A stretch of 58,838 nucleotides of DNA, from NCBI GenBank assembly GCA_018240685.1, contig JAFEFG010000011.1:1-58838 (forward strand), given 5' to 3'. The DNA is from Pseudomonadota bacterium (lineage in GTDB: Bacteria > Pseudomonadota > Alphaproteobacteria > Reyranellales > Reyranellaceae). The position numbers and the translations under genes were made by a program. The notes under the pieces are model-generated. The model saw only the letters and a program-made list of their open reading frames with translations, was not told the origin of the DNA and searched no databases. This document shows, one piece after another, positions 17,113 to 27,822 of this stretch; position 1 is the stretch's first letter, and every line of letters starts with the position of its first letter.

Positions 17113-17967
17113 ATGGGCCGCCATATCGTCTGCCTGACCTTCGACCACGACCATCTGTCCGGCTTCATCGCGCGCGGCCTCGTCTCGCCGACGGCCGTGT
17201 CGCGCGGCGAGTACGACATCGTCGTGATTCCCCGGCTCGTCGCCCTGCTCGGCCGCTACGACATCAAGGCGACCTTCTTCACGCCCGGCCACACGATCGA
17301 CAGCACGCCGGCGGCGGTGATGCCCTATGTCGAGGCGGGCCACGAGCTCGCCCATCATGGCTGGACGCATCGCCTGCCGGTGACGCTGTCGCGGGAGGAG
17401 GAGGAAGAGGAGATCGTCCGCGGCAACAACTCGATCCGCCGCGTGAGCGGCAAGGTCGCCCGCGGCTATCGCTCGCCGGCCTGGGATCTGTCGCCGCACT
17501 CCATCGAGCTACTCCTGAAGCACGGCATCCGCTACGACAGTTCGCTGATGGGTCACGACTACGATTGCTACTACGCGCGCCAGGGTGACATCGTCGAGCT
17601 CAAGAAGCCCTTCGTGCGCGGACGCGAGACGCGGCTGATCGAGATGCCCATCAGCTGGTCGCTCGACGATTTCCCGCACTTCGAATACATGCGCAACCCG
17701 AACGGCTCCATCCAGGCGGGATTGATGAACGCCAACGGCGTGCTGGAGAACTTCGTCGACGACTTCACCTACATGACCGAGGTGTGTCCGGACTTCGGCA
17801 TCCTGACCTACACCTTCCATCCGCATGTGATCGGTCGCGGCCACCGCATGATGATGCTGGAGCGCCTCATCAAGAAGCTGCTGGCGGGCGGCGCCGTGTT
17901 CATGACGATGGAGCAGGCCATGGGCGAATGGCTGGCCCGCAGGCAGCCGTCCAGGGCCGCCGACTGA
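17113..17967 (+). CDS. NodB-like polysaccharide deacetylase/cyclic imidase family protein
   Basis: A 284-residue carbohydrate-esterase-4 fold protein. Motif 1 is LTFDHDH near residue 9, motif 2 is HELAHHGWTH near 77, and motif 3 is RGYRSPAWDLS. This soluble branch without signal peptide includes cyclic imidases and PuuE-like allantoinases, so an amide-ring substrate is more likely than cell-wall sugar. A run EEEEEE follows motif 2. The ATG has a good AGAGAGGTGAC site. It lies between the PEP-mutase-like gene and an amidohydrolase on the same strand, which supports a ring-opening or amide-hydrolysing role, by inference. Confidence 0.85.
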   Translation: MGRHIVCLTFDHDHLSGFIARGLVSPTAVSRGEYDIVVIPRLVALLGRYDIKATFFTPGHTIDSTPAAVMPYVEAGHELAHHGWTHRLPVTLSREEEEEEIVRGNNSIRRVSGKVARGYRSPAWDLSPHSIELLLKHGIRYDSSLMGHDYDCYYARQGDIVELKKPFVRGRETRLIEMPISWSLDDFPHFEYMRNPNGSIQAGLMNANGVLENFVDDFTYMTEVCPDFGILTYTFHPHVIGRGHRMMMLERLIKKLLAGGAVFMTMEQAMGEWLARRQPSRAAD

Positions 17968-18046
17968 CGCCGCCGTCGCGGCGGCTTTGGCCCTGCTTTT
18001 GCTCGCCGGGCTTTTGCTTGCGGGATTGCGTCGGGGAGAGAGGCAG

Positions 18047-19579
18047 ATGGCAAAGCCGGCCATGACGGTCATTCGCGGCGGGCGCGTGCTCGACATCCGC
18101 GCGCATGCCGCGCCGAAGGCGGACATCCTGGTGAAAGGCGACACCATCGCCGAGATCGGCCGCCCCGGCCTCGCGGCGCCGCCGGACGCGACCGTGATCG
18201 ATGCCAGGGGGCGCCTGCTTCATCCCGGCCTGATCAACGGCCATACGCACAGCCATGGCAACCTTGCCAAGGGCCTGGTCGATAGCGTCACGCTCGAGCT
18301 CCTGCTGACGGCGGGCTCGTGGATGAACGGCCACCGCACGCTCGAGGACAAGTACCTGTCGAGCCTGATCGGTGCGGCCGAGATGGTGCTGAAGGGCTGC
18401 ACGGCCGCCTACGATCTCGCGGCCGAGTTTCCGATGCCGACCGTCGAAGGCCTTACCGCCATCGGCCAGGCCTATGCCGACGTGGGCATGCGCGCGGTGC
18501 TGGCGCCGATGGTCGCCGACACCTCCTTCTTCGAGGCGATCCCCGGCCTGATGGAGCGTCTGCCGCCCGCGCTGCGCAAGGAGGTGGAGCGGTTCGCTCT
18601 CGCGCCCCACAAGGCCAGCGTCGCGCAGATGAAGAAGGCGCTGCACGGCTGGAAGCTCGATGGCAAGGGCGTCACCCTGGCCGTGGCGCCGACGATCCCG
18701 CACCACTGCTCGCGCGAGTTCCTGCTCGCCTGCCTCAAGCTGTCGAAGGATTACGGCACCGGCCTGCACAGTCACGTCGCGGAATCCAAGGTCCAGGTCA
18801 TCGCGGGCTACGAGCTCTACGGCTCGACGCTCACGGCCTACCTCGACAGCCTCGGCATGATCGGTCCCGACTTCACGGTCGCCCACGGCGTCTGGCTCGA
18901 TGGCGACGACATGAAGCGCCTCGGCGACCGCGGCGCGTCGGTCTCGCACAATCCCGGCAGCAACATGCGGCTCGGCAACGGCATCGCCGACATGCGCGGC
19001 CTGCTCGAGGCGAAGGTCAATGTCGGCATCGGCACCGACGGCGCATCCTGCTCGGACAACCAGAACATGTACGAGAACATGCGGCTGGCCTCGATGGCGT
19101 CCAAGGTCCAGGGGCCGGACTGGCAGCGCTGGATCACGACCGACGAGGTGCTGGAGGCCGCCACCGTCGGCAGCGCCCGTGCGCTCGGCCTCGGCGACCG
19201 GATCGGGCGGCTCGAGAAGGGCTACAAGGCCGACATCGTCTTCCTCGATCTCGGTCACGTGAACTGGATCCCGTGCAACGATCCGACCAACCAGCTCGTG
19301 CATACCGAGGACGGCACGGCCGTGCATTCGGTGATGGTGGGCGGGCGCATGATCGTCGAGAACCGGAAGCTGCTGACTGTCGATCTCGCCGATCTCGCGC
19401 GCAAGGCGGAGAAGGCGCGTGCGCGTCTCGAGGCGGCGAACCGGCCGGGGCGGGCGCTATACGCCCGGCTGGAGAAGGTCGTGGGGACCTTCTGCCCCGG
19501 CCTCGCGATGGAGCCGCTGCACATCGACCGCTTCGCCGGCGGCCACCACCATCACGCTCACGCGCGGTTCCGCGCCTAG
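18047..19579 (+). CDS. Amidohydrolase family protein (metal-dependent deaminase/hydrolase)
   Basis: A 510-residue amidohydrolase of the cytosine/guanine-deaminase-like (COG0402) group. Metal-binding motifs: INGHTHSHGN at about 63-72, a later HSHVAES, VAHGVWLD, and GIGTDGASCSDNQN with the catalytic Asp. The N- and C-terminal beta-sandwich pieces flank the barrel (VIRGGRVLDI; ADIVFLDLGHVNW). The ATG at 18047 is preceded by GGGGAGAGAGG. The protein ends in a natural His-rich tail, GGHHHHAHARFRA. Its stop shares a CTAG with the stop of the convergent lipoprotein gene. Substrate unknown; the neighbours suggest a nitrogen heterocycle. Confidence 0.88.
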   Translation: MAKPAMTVIRGGRVLDIRAHAAPKADILVKGDTIAEIGRPGLAAPPDATVIDARGRLLHPGLINGHTHSHGNLAKGLVDSVTLELLLTAGSWMNGHRTLEDKYLSSLIGAAEMVLKGCTAAYDLAAEFPMPTVEGLTAIGQAYADVGMRAVLAPMVADTSFFEAIPGLMERLPPALRKEVERFALAPHKASVAQMKKALHGWKLDGKGVTLAVAPTIPHHCSREFLLACLKLSKDYGTGLHSHVAESKVQVIAGYELYGSTLTAYLDSLGMIGPDFTVAHGVWLDGDDMKRLGDRGASVSHNPGSNMRLGNGIADMRGLLEAKVNVGIGTDGASCSDNQNMYENMRLASMASKVQGPDWQRWITTDEVLEAATVGSARALGLGDRIGRLEKGYKADIVFLDLGHVNWIPCNDPTNQLVHTEDGTAVHSVMVGGRMIVENRKLLTVDLADLARKAEKARARLEAANRPGRALYARLEKVVGTFCPGLAMEPLHIDRFAGGHHHHAHARFRA

Positions 19580-20145
19580 AACATCGTGAACGGCGAAAGC
19601 GCTGTGCGCGGGCGCCGGAACGGGTTGAACACGACGATGAAGAGGTTCGAGAAGAGCTGCCCGACGCGCGGGTCCTCGGGGCTGGTGGCCGGGGTCCAGG
19701 CCGTGCTCTGCGACAGGGCGAGATCGTTCCGGCAATAGACCGCGAACAGGTCGAAGGGCCGGGTCGGCGCGGGCTTGTGGCGGATCTGGTTGGCGCAGAC
19801 GCGCTCCGCCGTCAGGTCGTTGGCGGCATTGAACACCAGCACCAGACGATAGTCGGGATGCGGCTCCTCGGCCGGCACGGCATAGGTGAAGGTCAGGTTC
19901 GGCTGCGGCTTGTTGGCCTGCATCACCGGCAGCAGGCGGCGCTCCATTTCGGCCTGCGGGATGTCGGGGAAGGGATTGCCCGAGACGATCACGCGAAAGG
20001 TCTTGTTGTTGGTCACGAAGTAGAACTCGCCGTAGTCGTACTCGGGCGCGTAGTACGTGCCGGCGACGTTGTTCGGCGCGCTGGTACAGCCGGCGGCGGT
20101 CGTCACGGCGGCGAGCAGGAGCGTCAGGGCGGTTCTGAAGCGCAT
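19576..20145 (-). CDS. Hypothetical lipoprotein
   Basis: A 189-residue secreted protein with a lipoprotein signal: MRFRTALTLLLAAVTTAAGC, with the lipid-attachment Cys at residue 20. The mature part has no motif I recognise; it is rich in aromatic residues (YYAPEYDYGEFYFVTNN) and contains two further cysteines that may form a disulfide. The likely start is ATG 20145; the open frame continues antisense for about 3.5 kb upstream but that is a coding shadow of the genes opposite. Its stop overlaps the amidohydrolase stop by 4 bases. Confidence 0.78.
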   Translation of the reverse strand: MRFRTALTLLLAAVTTAAGCTSAPNNVAGTYYAPEYDYGEFYFVTNNKTFRVIVSGNPFPDIPQAEMERRLLPVMQANKPQPNLTFTYAVPAEEPHPDYRLVLVFNAANDLTAERVCANQIRHKPAPTRPFDLFAVYCRNDLALSQSTAWTPATSPEDPRVGQLFSNLFIVVFNPFRRPRTALSPFTMF

Positions 20146-20298
20146 GGTACGGGAGCGGCGGCGAGAAAACGGTGCTGCCGGTCTTATAGCCGGCCGGAGC
20201 CGTGTTGACGATGGGCGGCGGCGACGGGTGCCGGCTGCCGCGCGTCCCGCGCGGTCCCGCCGGCTTGTCTGCGCCGCCGCATCCGCTATAGCGGGAGC

Positions 20299-22422
20299 AT
20301 GGCGCAGAGAGCCTGCCGCATCGGCATCGACGTCGGCGGAACCTTCACCAAGGCCGTGGTGGTCGACGATGCGACCCATGAGGTGCTCGGCCGGCACGCG
20401 GTCCTGACCACGCACGCCGACGCGCGCGGCGTCGCGGCCGGCGTCGTGGAGGTGTTCCGGGCCGTTCTCCATCGCTCCGGAGTCGACCCCGGCGACGTGG
20501 TCTTCCTGGCCCACAGCACGACGCAGGCGACCAACGCACTCCTCGAAGGCGACGTGGCGCCCGTCGGCGTGGTGGGCATCGCGGGCGAACTCGTCTCGGC
20601 CCTGGCGCGGGAGCAGAGCCGGGTCGGCGCCATCGAGCTCGCCCCCGGCCGCGTGCTGCAGCCGGCCCATCGCTTCGTCACCGCCGAAGCGCTGGACGCG
20701 GAGACCGCGCGCGTCGCGGTCGAGGCGCTGTGCGCCGAAGGCGCCCGGGTGATCGTCGCCACGAGCGCGTTCGGCGTCGACGACAGTTCCGGCGAGGCTG
20801 CCATCCGCGCGGCGGCCGGCGCGCTCGGCGTTCCGGTCACCTGCGGACACGAGATCTCCAGCCTCTACGGCCTTGCGGCGCGCACGCGGACGGCCGTCGT
20901 CAACGCCGGCATCCTGCCGCGCATGATCGAGACCGCCCTGTCGACGGAAGCGAGCGTGCGCGCGGCGGGCATCGACGCACCCCTGATGGTCATGCGCGGC
21001 GACGGCGGGGTGATGGGCATCGAGGAGATGCGTCGCCGGCCGGCGATGACCATGCTGTCGGGACCTGCCGCCAGCGTTGCGGGCGCGCTGATGCATCTGC
21101 GCCTCTCGGACGGCCTCTATTTCGAGGTGGGCGGCACCAGCACGAATATCGGCGTCATCCGGAACGGCCGGCCGGCGCTGAAATACGCCCGCGTGGGCGG
21201 TCACGAAACCCATGTGCGGTCGCTGGACGTGCGCGTCGTGGGCGTCGCCGGTGGCAGCATGGTGCGTCTGCGGGACGGCCGCATCGTCGATGTCGGACCG
21301 CGCAGCGCCCACATCGCGGGCCTTCCCTATGCGGCCTTCGCGGAAGCAGACGCCTTTGCGGAGGCGCGGCTCGAATGCGTCTCGCCCAGGCCCGACGATC
21401 CGGCGGACTATGTCGCGATCCGCGGCGCCGATGGCCGGCACCATGCGCTCACGGTGACATGCGCCGCCAACGCGCTGGGCTATGCCCGGCCCGGCATGCA
21501 TGCCCATGGCAATCCCGATGCGGCGCGCGCCGCCCTGGCACCGGTGGCGGTCGCCCTCGGCTGCAGCATCGAGCAGGCGGCCGGGCAGATCCTGGAGCGT
21601 GCCGCCGACAAGGTGGTGCCCGTCCTGGGGCAGCTTGTCGCCGAATATGGGCTGGATCGCGACCAGGCCGTCATCGTGGGAGAAGGGGGCGGCGCGGGCG
21701 CCCTGGCGCCCTACGTTGCCGAATGCATGGGGCTGCCGTTCACGATCTCCCGGGACGCCGAGGTGATTTCCTCGATCGGTGTGGCGCTCGCCCTGGTGCA
21801 TGAGGTCGTCGAGCGGATCGTCGCCGATCCCGATCCGGAGGCGCTGAGGGCGGTCCGGCAGGAGGCGTTCGACGCCGTCGTCCGGCAGGGGGCGGCGCCG
21901 GAGACCGTCGACGTGACGATCGAGATCGATCCCCACAGCCAGCGCGTCCGCGCGACCGCCCGCGGCGCCTGCGGGATGGAGACGCGAGCCGGCCGCAGGG
22001 CGGTGAGCGAGGCCGAGGCCTGTGCGATCGCCGCGGAATCGATGATGCTGCCGGTGCATCGGGTACGGCGCGTGGCGGGCACCGGCCAGCTCTTCGTGAT
22101 CCAGGCGGAGGCGCCGGACGGACAACGCCGCCCGGTGCGGGTGATCGACCTCGAGGGGACGATCCGCGTGCAATGGAGCGACGCGGAAGTCGCCATGGCG
22201 CCCGCCCGCGAGGGGGCGGAGCGGCTGGCGCGGCTGTGGGAGGGCGTCGTGGCGGATGGCGGACGCCGGCCGGAGATGATCGTGCTCATGGGCGGTCACC
22301 TCCTGGACCTCACGGCGCCGTTGCCGCTCGACCAGGCCCTGGGTCTCGCGCGCCTCGAGTTCGAGGGCCTTGATCCCGATTCCTCGCTCGTCTTCGTCGT
22401 TGCGGGGCGGCAGCGCCGCTGA
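20299..22422 (+). CDS. Hydantoinase/oxoprolinase A-type protein (HyuA family)
   Basis: A 707-residue protein of the ATP-dependent hydantoinase/5-oxoprolinase A family, which opens cyclic amides using an actin-like ATPase fold. Seen: [18 protein letters not shown] at the N-terminus (phosphate-1 loop), [18 protein letters not shown] near residue 74, MRGDGGVM and [11 protein letters not shown] in the centre, and [12 protein letters not shown]. The partner HyuB subunit is not adjacent; some members act alone or with unlinked partners. It ends 72 bases before rutA, with a hairpin in the gap, so it may be linked to the rut genes. The exact substrate is unknown. Confidence 0.88.
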   Translation: MAQRACRIGIDVGGTFTKAVVVDDATHEVLGRHAVLTTHADARGVAAGVVEVFRAVLHRSGVDPGDVVFLAHSTTQATNALLEGDVAPVGVVGIAGELVSALAREQSRVGAIELAPGRVLQPAHRFVTAEALDAETARVAVEALCAEGARVIVATSAFGVDDSSGEAAIRAAAGALGVPVTCGHEISSLYGLAARTRTAVVNAGILPRMIETALSTEASVRAAGIDAPLMVMRGDGGVMGIEEMRRRPAMTMLSGPAASVAGALMHLRLSDGLYFEVGGTSTNIGVIRNGRPALKYARVGGHETHVRSLDVRVVGVAGGSMVRLRDGRIVDVGPRSAHIAGLPYAAFAEADAFAEARLECVSPRPDDPADYVAIRGADGRHHALTVTCAANALGYARPGMHAHGNPDAARAALAPVAVALGCSIEQAAGQILERAADKVVPVLGQLVAEYGLDRDQAVIVGEGGGAGALAPYVAECMGLPFTISRDAEVISSIGVALALVHEVVERIVADPDPEALRAVRQEAFDAVVRQGAAPETVDVTIEIDPHSQRVRATARGACGMETRAGRRAVSEAEACAIAAESMMLPVHRVRRVAGTGQLFVIQAEAPDGQRRPVRVIDLEGTIRVQWSDAEVAMAPAREGAERLARLWEGVVADGGRRPEMIVLMGGHLLDLTAPLPLDQALGLARLEFEGLDPDSSLVFVVAGRQRR

Positions 22423-22423
22423 C

Positions 22424-22442
22424 CCGCCCTTGCGCCGGGCGG
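22424..22442 (+). terminator. Hairpin in the hyuA-like/rutA gap
   Basis: CCGCCC (22424-22429), a 7-base loop and GGGCGG (22437-22442) form a 6-bp GC stem just after the hydantoinase-like stop. There is no T-tract. It may attenuate read-through into rutA or be incidental in GC-rich DNA. Confidence 0.35.
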
Positions 22443-22494
22443 CGCGCTCCCGGCATCGCCTTCGGGTGGCATAGGTTTTGCTGCCGCGGAGTGC

Positions 22495-23582
<1,088 letters not shown>

Positions 23583-23586
<4 letters not shown>

Positions 23587-24332
23587 CCCAGCCCGCGAGC
23601 TACTTTCCGATCGACGATCCCGCCGGGCGCTGCCTTGCGGCGTCGCCCGAGCCATTGATGATCCGCCCGTCGGAGACGGCGCTGATCGTCGTCGACATGC
23701 AGAATGCCTATGCCTCGCCGGGCGGCTATCTCGATCTCGCCGGCTTCGACATCTCGGGCGCGCCGCCCGCGATCGAGAAGATCCGCGAGGCGGTGGCCGC
23801 CGCCCGCGCGGCCGGCATGCCGGTGATCTTCTTCCAGAACGGATGGGATCCCGACTACGTCGAGGCGGGCGGGCCCGGTTCGCCCAACTGGCACAAGTCG
23901 AACGCGCTCAAGACCATGCGCCAGCGGCCGGAACTTTACGGCAAGCTGCTGGCCAAGGGCGGCTGGGACTACGAGCTGGTCCAGGCGCTGCCGCCGCAGC
24001 CGGGCGACATCGTCGTCGAGAAGCCGCGCTACAGCGCCTTCTTCAACACCAATCTCGACAGCCTGCTGCGCGCGCGCGGCATCCGTTCGCTGGTCTTCAC
24101 CGGCATCGCCACCAACGTGTGCGTGGAGTCGACGCTGCGCGACGGCTTCTTCCTCGAATATTTCGGCGTCGTCCTGCACGACGCCACGCATCACGCGGGA
24201 CCCGATTTCATCCAGAAGGCGTCGCTCTACAACATCGAGAAGTTCTTCGGCTGGGTGTCGTCGGTCGCCGATTTCCGCGCCGCGCTGACCGCCAACGCCA
24301 ACCCGATGGCCAAGACGCAAGGAGAGACCTGA
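23583..24332 (+). CDS. rutB: Ureidoacrylate/peroxyureidoacrylate amidohydrolase
   Basis: RutB hydrolyses the ring-opened product of RutA, releasing carbamate and aminoacrylate. The 249-residue isochorismatase-fold protein has [20 protein letters not shown] (catalytic Asp), the [17 protein letters not shown] stretch, and [18 protein letters not shown] containing the nucleophile Cys. These match RutB rather than nicotinamidase. The start ATG 23583 overlaps the rutA stop, and its stop shares a base with the rutC start, so the three genes are tightly coupled. Confidence 0.95.
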
Positions 24333-24724
24333 TGCCGATGATTCCCGTGATCCCCGCCGGCACCGGCAAGACGCTGGCGCCCTATTCGCCGGGCGCGATG
24401 GCGGACGGCGTGGTCTATGTCGCCGGCACGCTGGCGCTCGACAAGGAGGCCAACGTCGTCCATGTCGGCGATGCCGGCAAGCAGACGGAATTCGTGCTGG
24501 AGCAGATCAAGTCGGTGATCGAGACCGCGGGCGGCACCATGGCCGATGTCACCTTCAATTCGATCTTCATCACCGACTGGGCCAACTACGCGGCCGTCAA
24601 CGAGGTCTATGCCAGGTACTTCCCGGGAGACAAGCCGGCCCGCTACTGCATCCAGTGCGGACTGGTGAAGAAGGAGGCGCTGGTGGAGATCGCCACCATC
24701 GCCCATGTCGGCAGGAAGGGCTGA
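24332..24724 (+). CDS. rutC: 3-aminoacrylate deaminase (RidA family)
   Basis: RutC is a RidA/YjgF-family enamine deaminase that converts 3-aminoacrylate to malonic semialdehyde. The 130-residue protein has [15 protein letters not shown], the [20 protein letters not shown] block and the conserved [18 protein letters not shown] containing the active-site Arg and Glu. The wording of these stretches is almost that of E. coli RutC and unlike generic RidA. The ATG starts on the last base of the rutB stop. Confidence 0.94.
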   Translation: MPMIPVIPAGTGKTLAPYSPGAMADGVVYVAGTLALDKEANVVHVGDAGKQTEFVLEQIKSVIETAGGTMADVTFNSIFITDWANYAAVNEVYARYFPGDKPARYCIQCGLVKKEALVEIATIAHVGRKG

Positions 24725-24730
24725 ACGCGC

Positions 24731-25552
24731 ATGGACTTCGACGTCCACGAGAGCGAACGGCCGTGGGCGGAGACGGTTCTTCTCTCCGCCGGCCTCGGCG
24801 GTGCGGCAGGCTACTGGGCACCGCAGCTTGCGGCCCTGAGGCAGCGCTATCGTGTGATCACCTATGACCAGGCCGGCACCGGCCGGGCCCGGGCGACGGA
24901 GCTTGCGGCGGGTTACGGCATCGCCGACATGGCCGACGAGGTCATCGAGATCCTCGACGCCACCGATACGGAGTCCTGCCATTTCGTCGGCCATGCGCTC
25001 GGCGGGCTGGTCGGCATCGACCTCGCCTGCAGGGTTCCGGACCGGCTCCATTCGCTCTCGGTGGTCAATGGCTGGGCAGTGGCGGACGCCCATACGCGGC
25101 GCTGCTTCGAGGTCCGCCTGGCGCTGCTGCAGCATGTCGGGCCGGAAGCCTATGTTCGCGCCCAGCCGATCTTCCTCTATCCCGCCTCCTGGCTCTCGGC
25201 CAACGAAGCGCGGATGGCTCAGGAAGATGCGCATGCGCTGTCCGGCTTCCAGGGTGCCAACAACCTCATGCGCCGCATCGAGGCGCTGCTGGCCTTCGAT
25301 GCGACCGACAGGCTCGGCGAGATCCGCCTGCCGATGCTGCTGGTGGCCTCGCGCGACGACGTGCTGGTCCCCTACACGCGCTCGGAACACATCGCGCGGT
25401 CGCTACGGAGCGTGGAGGTGCAGGTGCTGCCCTGGGGCGGTCACGCGGTGAACGTGACCGACGCCCAGCGGTTCAACGGCCTGCTGCTCGACTTCCTTGC
25501 CGATCACGCCGGCGGCGGCACCATCGTGCCCTTCGGCAGGGCGGTACAGTGA
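24731..25552 (+). CDS. rutD: RutD-type alpha/beta hydrolase
   Basis: RutD is an alpha/beta-hydrolase-fold member of the pyrimidine pathway thought to speed aminoacrylate or carbamate breakdown. The 273-residue protein shows LLSAGLGGAAGYW, VITYDQAGTGRAR, and VGHALGGLVG where the usual nucleophile Ser of GxSxG is Ala, as in known RutD. NNLMRRIEALL and the final GGHAVNVTDAQRFN complete the pattern. It begins 6 bases after rutC. Its last 49 bases overlap the 3' end of the opposing deacetylase-like gene. Confidence 0.92.
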   Translation: MDFDVHESERPWAETVLLSAGLGGAAGYWAPQLAALRQRYRVITYDQAGTGRARATELAAGYGIADMADEVIEILDATDTESCHFVGHALGGLVGIDLACRVPDRLHSLSVVNGWAVADAHTRRCFEVRLALLQHVGPEAYVRAQPIFLYPASWLSANEARMAQEDAHALSGFQGANNLMRRIEALLAFDATDRLGEIRLPMLLVASRDDVLVPYTRSEHIARSLRSVEVQVLPWGGHAVNVTDAQRFNGLLLDFLADHAGGGTIVPFGRAVQ

Positions 25553-26412
25553 TCGTAGATGGCGGACGGCCGCGTGAACCAGATCTTGTCCTTCTGCGGA
25601 TGGTTCACGATGTGCTGTAGCGCCTCGCGCAGCATCCGCAGCCGGTAGGGCTGCCCCACGATCATCGTGTGCAGGGCGATGCCGCACACCAGCGGCTGCC
25701 TGGCCGACTGCCGCAGCAGTTCCTCGAACTGGCCGATGACGAAGTCGCGGAACTGCTCGGGCGTGTGGTGGCGCACCAGGATCTGCGGGCTGTCGTTGAT
25801 CTCGATCGGATAGGGCACGCTCATCAGCGGGCCGGAGCGCGTCTTCATCCACAGCGGCTGGTCGTCGGCCGGCCAGTCCATCAGGAAGTCGAAGCCGACT
25901 TCCTTCAGCAGGTCGGGCGTGTGGCGCGTCGAAGCCATCCAGGGCGCCATCCAGCCGCGCGGCGGCCGGCCCGAGGCCTTCTCGATCGCATCCCGTACCT
26001 CCTCGAGGAAGCGTCTCTCGTCGGACTCCCACATATGGCCGTGGCGCTCGGCGTTGGTGCGGCCGTGCCCGATGAACTCGTCGCCGCGCGCCTTCAGCGC
26101 GTCGACGATCTGCGGCGCATAGTCGAACACCGTGGTGTTGATCAGGTGTGCCGCCGGCAGGTTCAGCTCGTCGAACAGCTCCAGGCACCGCCAGACGCCG
26201 ACGCGATTGCCGTAGTCGCGCCAGGCGAAGGTGCGCGGATCGGGCGGTGGGTTGGCGACGGTGAGCAGATGGCCTTCGCCGGCGCCGTAGGCGAAGTGCT
26301 CGATGTTGAGGCCGAGATAGACGGCAAGGCGCTTGCCGTCCGGCCAGGAATAGTCGGGCCGTTCGACGATGGGCGAGTAGGCGTAGCGATCGTGATAGGG
26401 CAGGCGAAGCAT
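25504..26412 (-). CDS. NodB-like polysaccharide deacetylase family protein (PuuE/imidase-like)
   Basis: A 302-residue carbohydrate-esterase-4 fold protein of the soluble PuuE-like branch. It has WPDGKRLAVYLGLNIEHFAYG in place of the classic TFDD strand (21 residues, positions 23-43, key LNIEHF), then DEFIGHGRTNAERHGHM and a later RGWMAPWMASTRHTPDLL. The absence of the canonical TFDD metal Asp argues against sugar deacetylation and fits cyclic amide/allantoinase-like relatives. The ATG at 26412 has an AGAAGGA site. It lies 50 bases downstream of the D-2-hydroxyacid dehydrogenase in the same direction and tail to tail with rutD. Confidence 0.82.
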   Translation of the reverse strand: MLRLPYHDRYAYSPIVERPDYSWPDGKRLAVYLGLNIEHFAYGAGEGHLLTVANPPPDPRTFAWRDYGNRVGVWRCLELFDELNLPAAHLINTTVFDYAPQIVDALKARGDEFIGHGRTNAERHGHMWESDERRFLEEVRDAIEKASGRPPRGWMAPWMASTRHTPDLLKEVGFDFLMDWPADDQPLWMKTRSGPLMSVPYPIEINDSPQILVRHHTPEQFRDFVIGQFEELLRQSARQPLVCGIALHTMIVGQPYRLRMLREALQHIVNHPQKDKIWFTRPSAIYDHCTALPKGTMVPPPA

Positions 26413-26462
26413 GAGGGTCCTTCTGTCGTTCAGTCTGTGGCTGGCGGTCGGTAGCCGGCGGG

Positions 26463-27422
26463 TCAGTAGCCGGCGCTGCGGTCGACCAGCTCGCGCAGCG
26501 GCTCGTTGCGCAGGAAGCGTCCGAGGTTGTCGGCGAAGAGCCGGGCGACGATCCGGTCGCGCTGCGGGTGCGGGCCGCCGATATGGGGCAGGACGATGAT
26601 TCCCTCGGTCTTCCAGAACGGATGATCCGGCGGCAGCGGCTCCTGGCGGAAGACGTCGAGCACGGCGCCGGCGACCTTCCCGGCCTTGACCGCGGCGACC
26701 AGATCCTCGTCCCGGATCAGATGGCCACGGCCGAAATTCAGCAGCCAGGCCGCGGGCTTCATGAGCGCGAGCCGCCGGGCATCGATGAAATTGTCGGTCT
26801 CGTGCGTGGCCGGCAACAGCAGCAGCACGAAGTCCGAGCGCGCCAGGATCTCGGGCGCGCCCTCCGGCGGCAGGACCTCGTCGACATGTGCGATCGGCCC
26901 CGGGCGGCGCTTGGTGCCGATCACCTTCATGCCGAAGGCAGAGGCGAGACGGGCCACTTCCTGCCCGATCTCGCCCAGGCCGAGGATGCCGAGCGTCTTG
27001 CCGGTCAGGGGCTGGGCGACGGTATGCACCCATTGGCCGCGTTTCTGGTTCTCGACCGCCGCTGCATAGGGCTTGGCGACATAGAGCAGCGCGCCCAGGA
27101 TGTTCTCTGGCATCGACTCGCGATGCGTGCCGCGGGCGCAGGTGAGCGCGAGGGTCGGCGGCAGGTCGGGCAGGGCCAGCCATCCTTCGACGCCGGCGGT
27201 CATCGCCTGGGCCCAGCGCAGCTTCGGCATGGCCGGCAGCAGGCCGGGCGGCACCGCGACGGCCATCAGCACCTCGGTCTTGGCGAGCTGATCCGCGGAC
27301 GGCCGCTCCTTGCGCGGCAGGGTCTCGATGGCGACGCGGTCGTCGAGGCCGGCCGCCTTGACGGCATCGATGTAGGCGGCGGGCGTGTCGGTCCAGAGCA
27401 GGACCTCGGTACGGCTGGCCAA
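26463..27422 (-). CDS. D-2-hydroxyacid dehydrogenase family protein
   Basis: A 319-residue NAD(P)-dependent reductase of 2-oxo acids to D-2-hydroxy acids. The Rossmann motif is ILGLGEIGQEVARLA, the catalytic Arg is in NFGRGHLI, the Glu in VFRQEPLP and the His in VLPHIGGPHP, so the triad is complete. Substrate is unknown: glyoxylate/hydroxypyruvate-type enzymes look alike. It precedes the PuuE-like gene in a likely two-gene operon and diverges from htpG across a 400-base gap. Confidence 0.88.
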   Translation of the reverse strand: MASRTEVLLWTDTPAAYIDAVKAAGLDDRVAIETLPRKERPSADQLAKTEVLMAVAVPPGLLPAMPKLRWAQAMTAGVEGWLALPDLPPTLALTCARGTHRESMPENILGALLYVAKPYAAAVENQKRGQWVHTVAQPLTGKTLGILGLGEIGQEVARLASAFGMKVIGTKRRPGPIAHVDEVLPPEGAPEILARSDFVLLLLPATHETDNFIDARRLALMKPAAWLLNFGRGHLIRDEDLVAAVKAGKVAGAVLDVFRQEPLPPDHPFWKTEGIIVLPHIGGPHPQRDRIVARLFADNLGRFLRNEPLRELVDRSAGY

Positions 27423-27756
27423 GCGGGCAACTCCTCGTTCATCCGTCGGCGCCGCCCGTTTCCGGCGGGCGCGCTTCAGGGGGCGGACGCTAACACAGAT
27501 GACGGGCCGGAGGCCGCGCGGCGGATGCCGGAGGGGCCGCTATTCTGCATTGGAGACCGGAATCGGAGGCAGGGCTGGAAGCGAGGTATGATGTGCTCGA
27601 GTCCCGAGAACCGTGCGCTGCGCCTCCCATGGAAAGCCCGTCCCATTTTTCGTCCATTTATTTAATGGCGGATTCCCTCGGCGGGGATTCGTCAACCTCT
27701 TTTCGGCGCGATGAAGAGGCGAGGCGCGCGAGGGCAGGGCGGCCGCCCGGCGGACA
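27423..27756. other. Non-coding stretch upstream of htpG
   Basis: This is the bulk of the 400-base gap between the divergent dehydrogenase and htpG genes. Short open frames occur but lack good ribosome sites and family similarity. I find no gene here; the last part holds the heat-shock-type promoter given separately. Confidence 0.6.
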
Positions 27757-27787
27757 CTTGCCCAAATCGTCCGAACGCCTATATCCA
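27757..27787 (+). promoter_or_regulatory. Predicted RpoH (sigma-32) promoter of htpG
   Basis: CTTG at 27757-27760, 17 bases, then CCTATATCCA at 27778-27787. This matches the alphaproteobacterial heat-shock pattern CTTG-N16-18-CYTATNTNNG at every defined base but the last. It ends 35 bases before the htpG ATG, a sensible leader length. Confidence 0.7.
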
Positions 27788-27822
27788 CCGCCGATTCGCC
27801 ACATGCCACATGGATATTCGAC

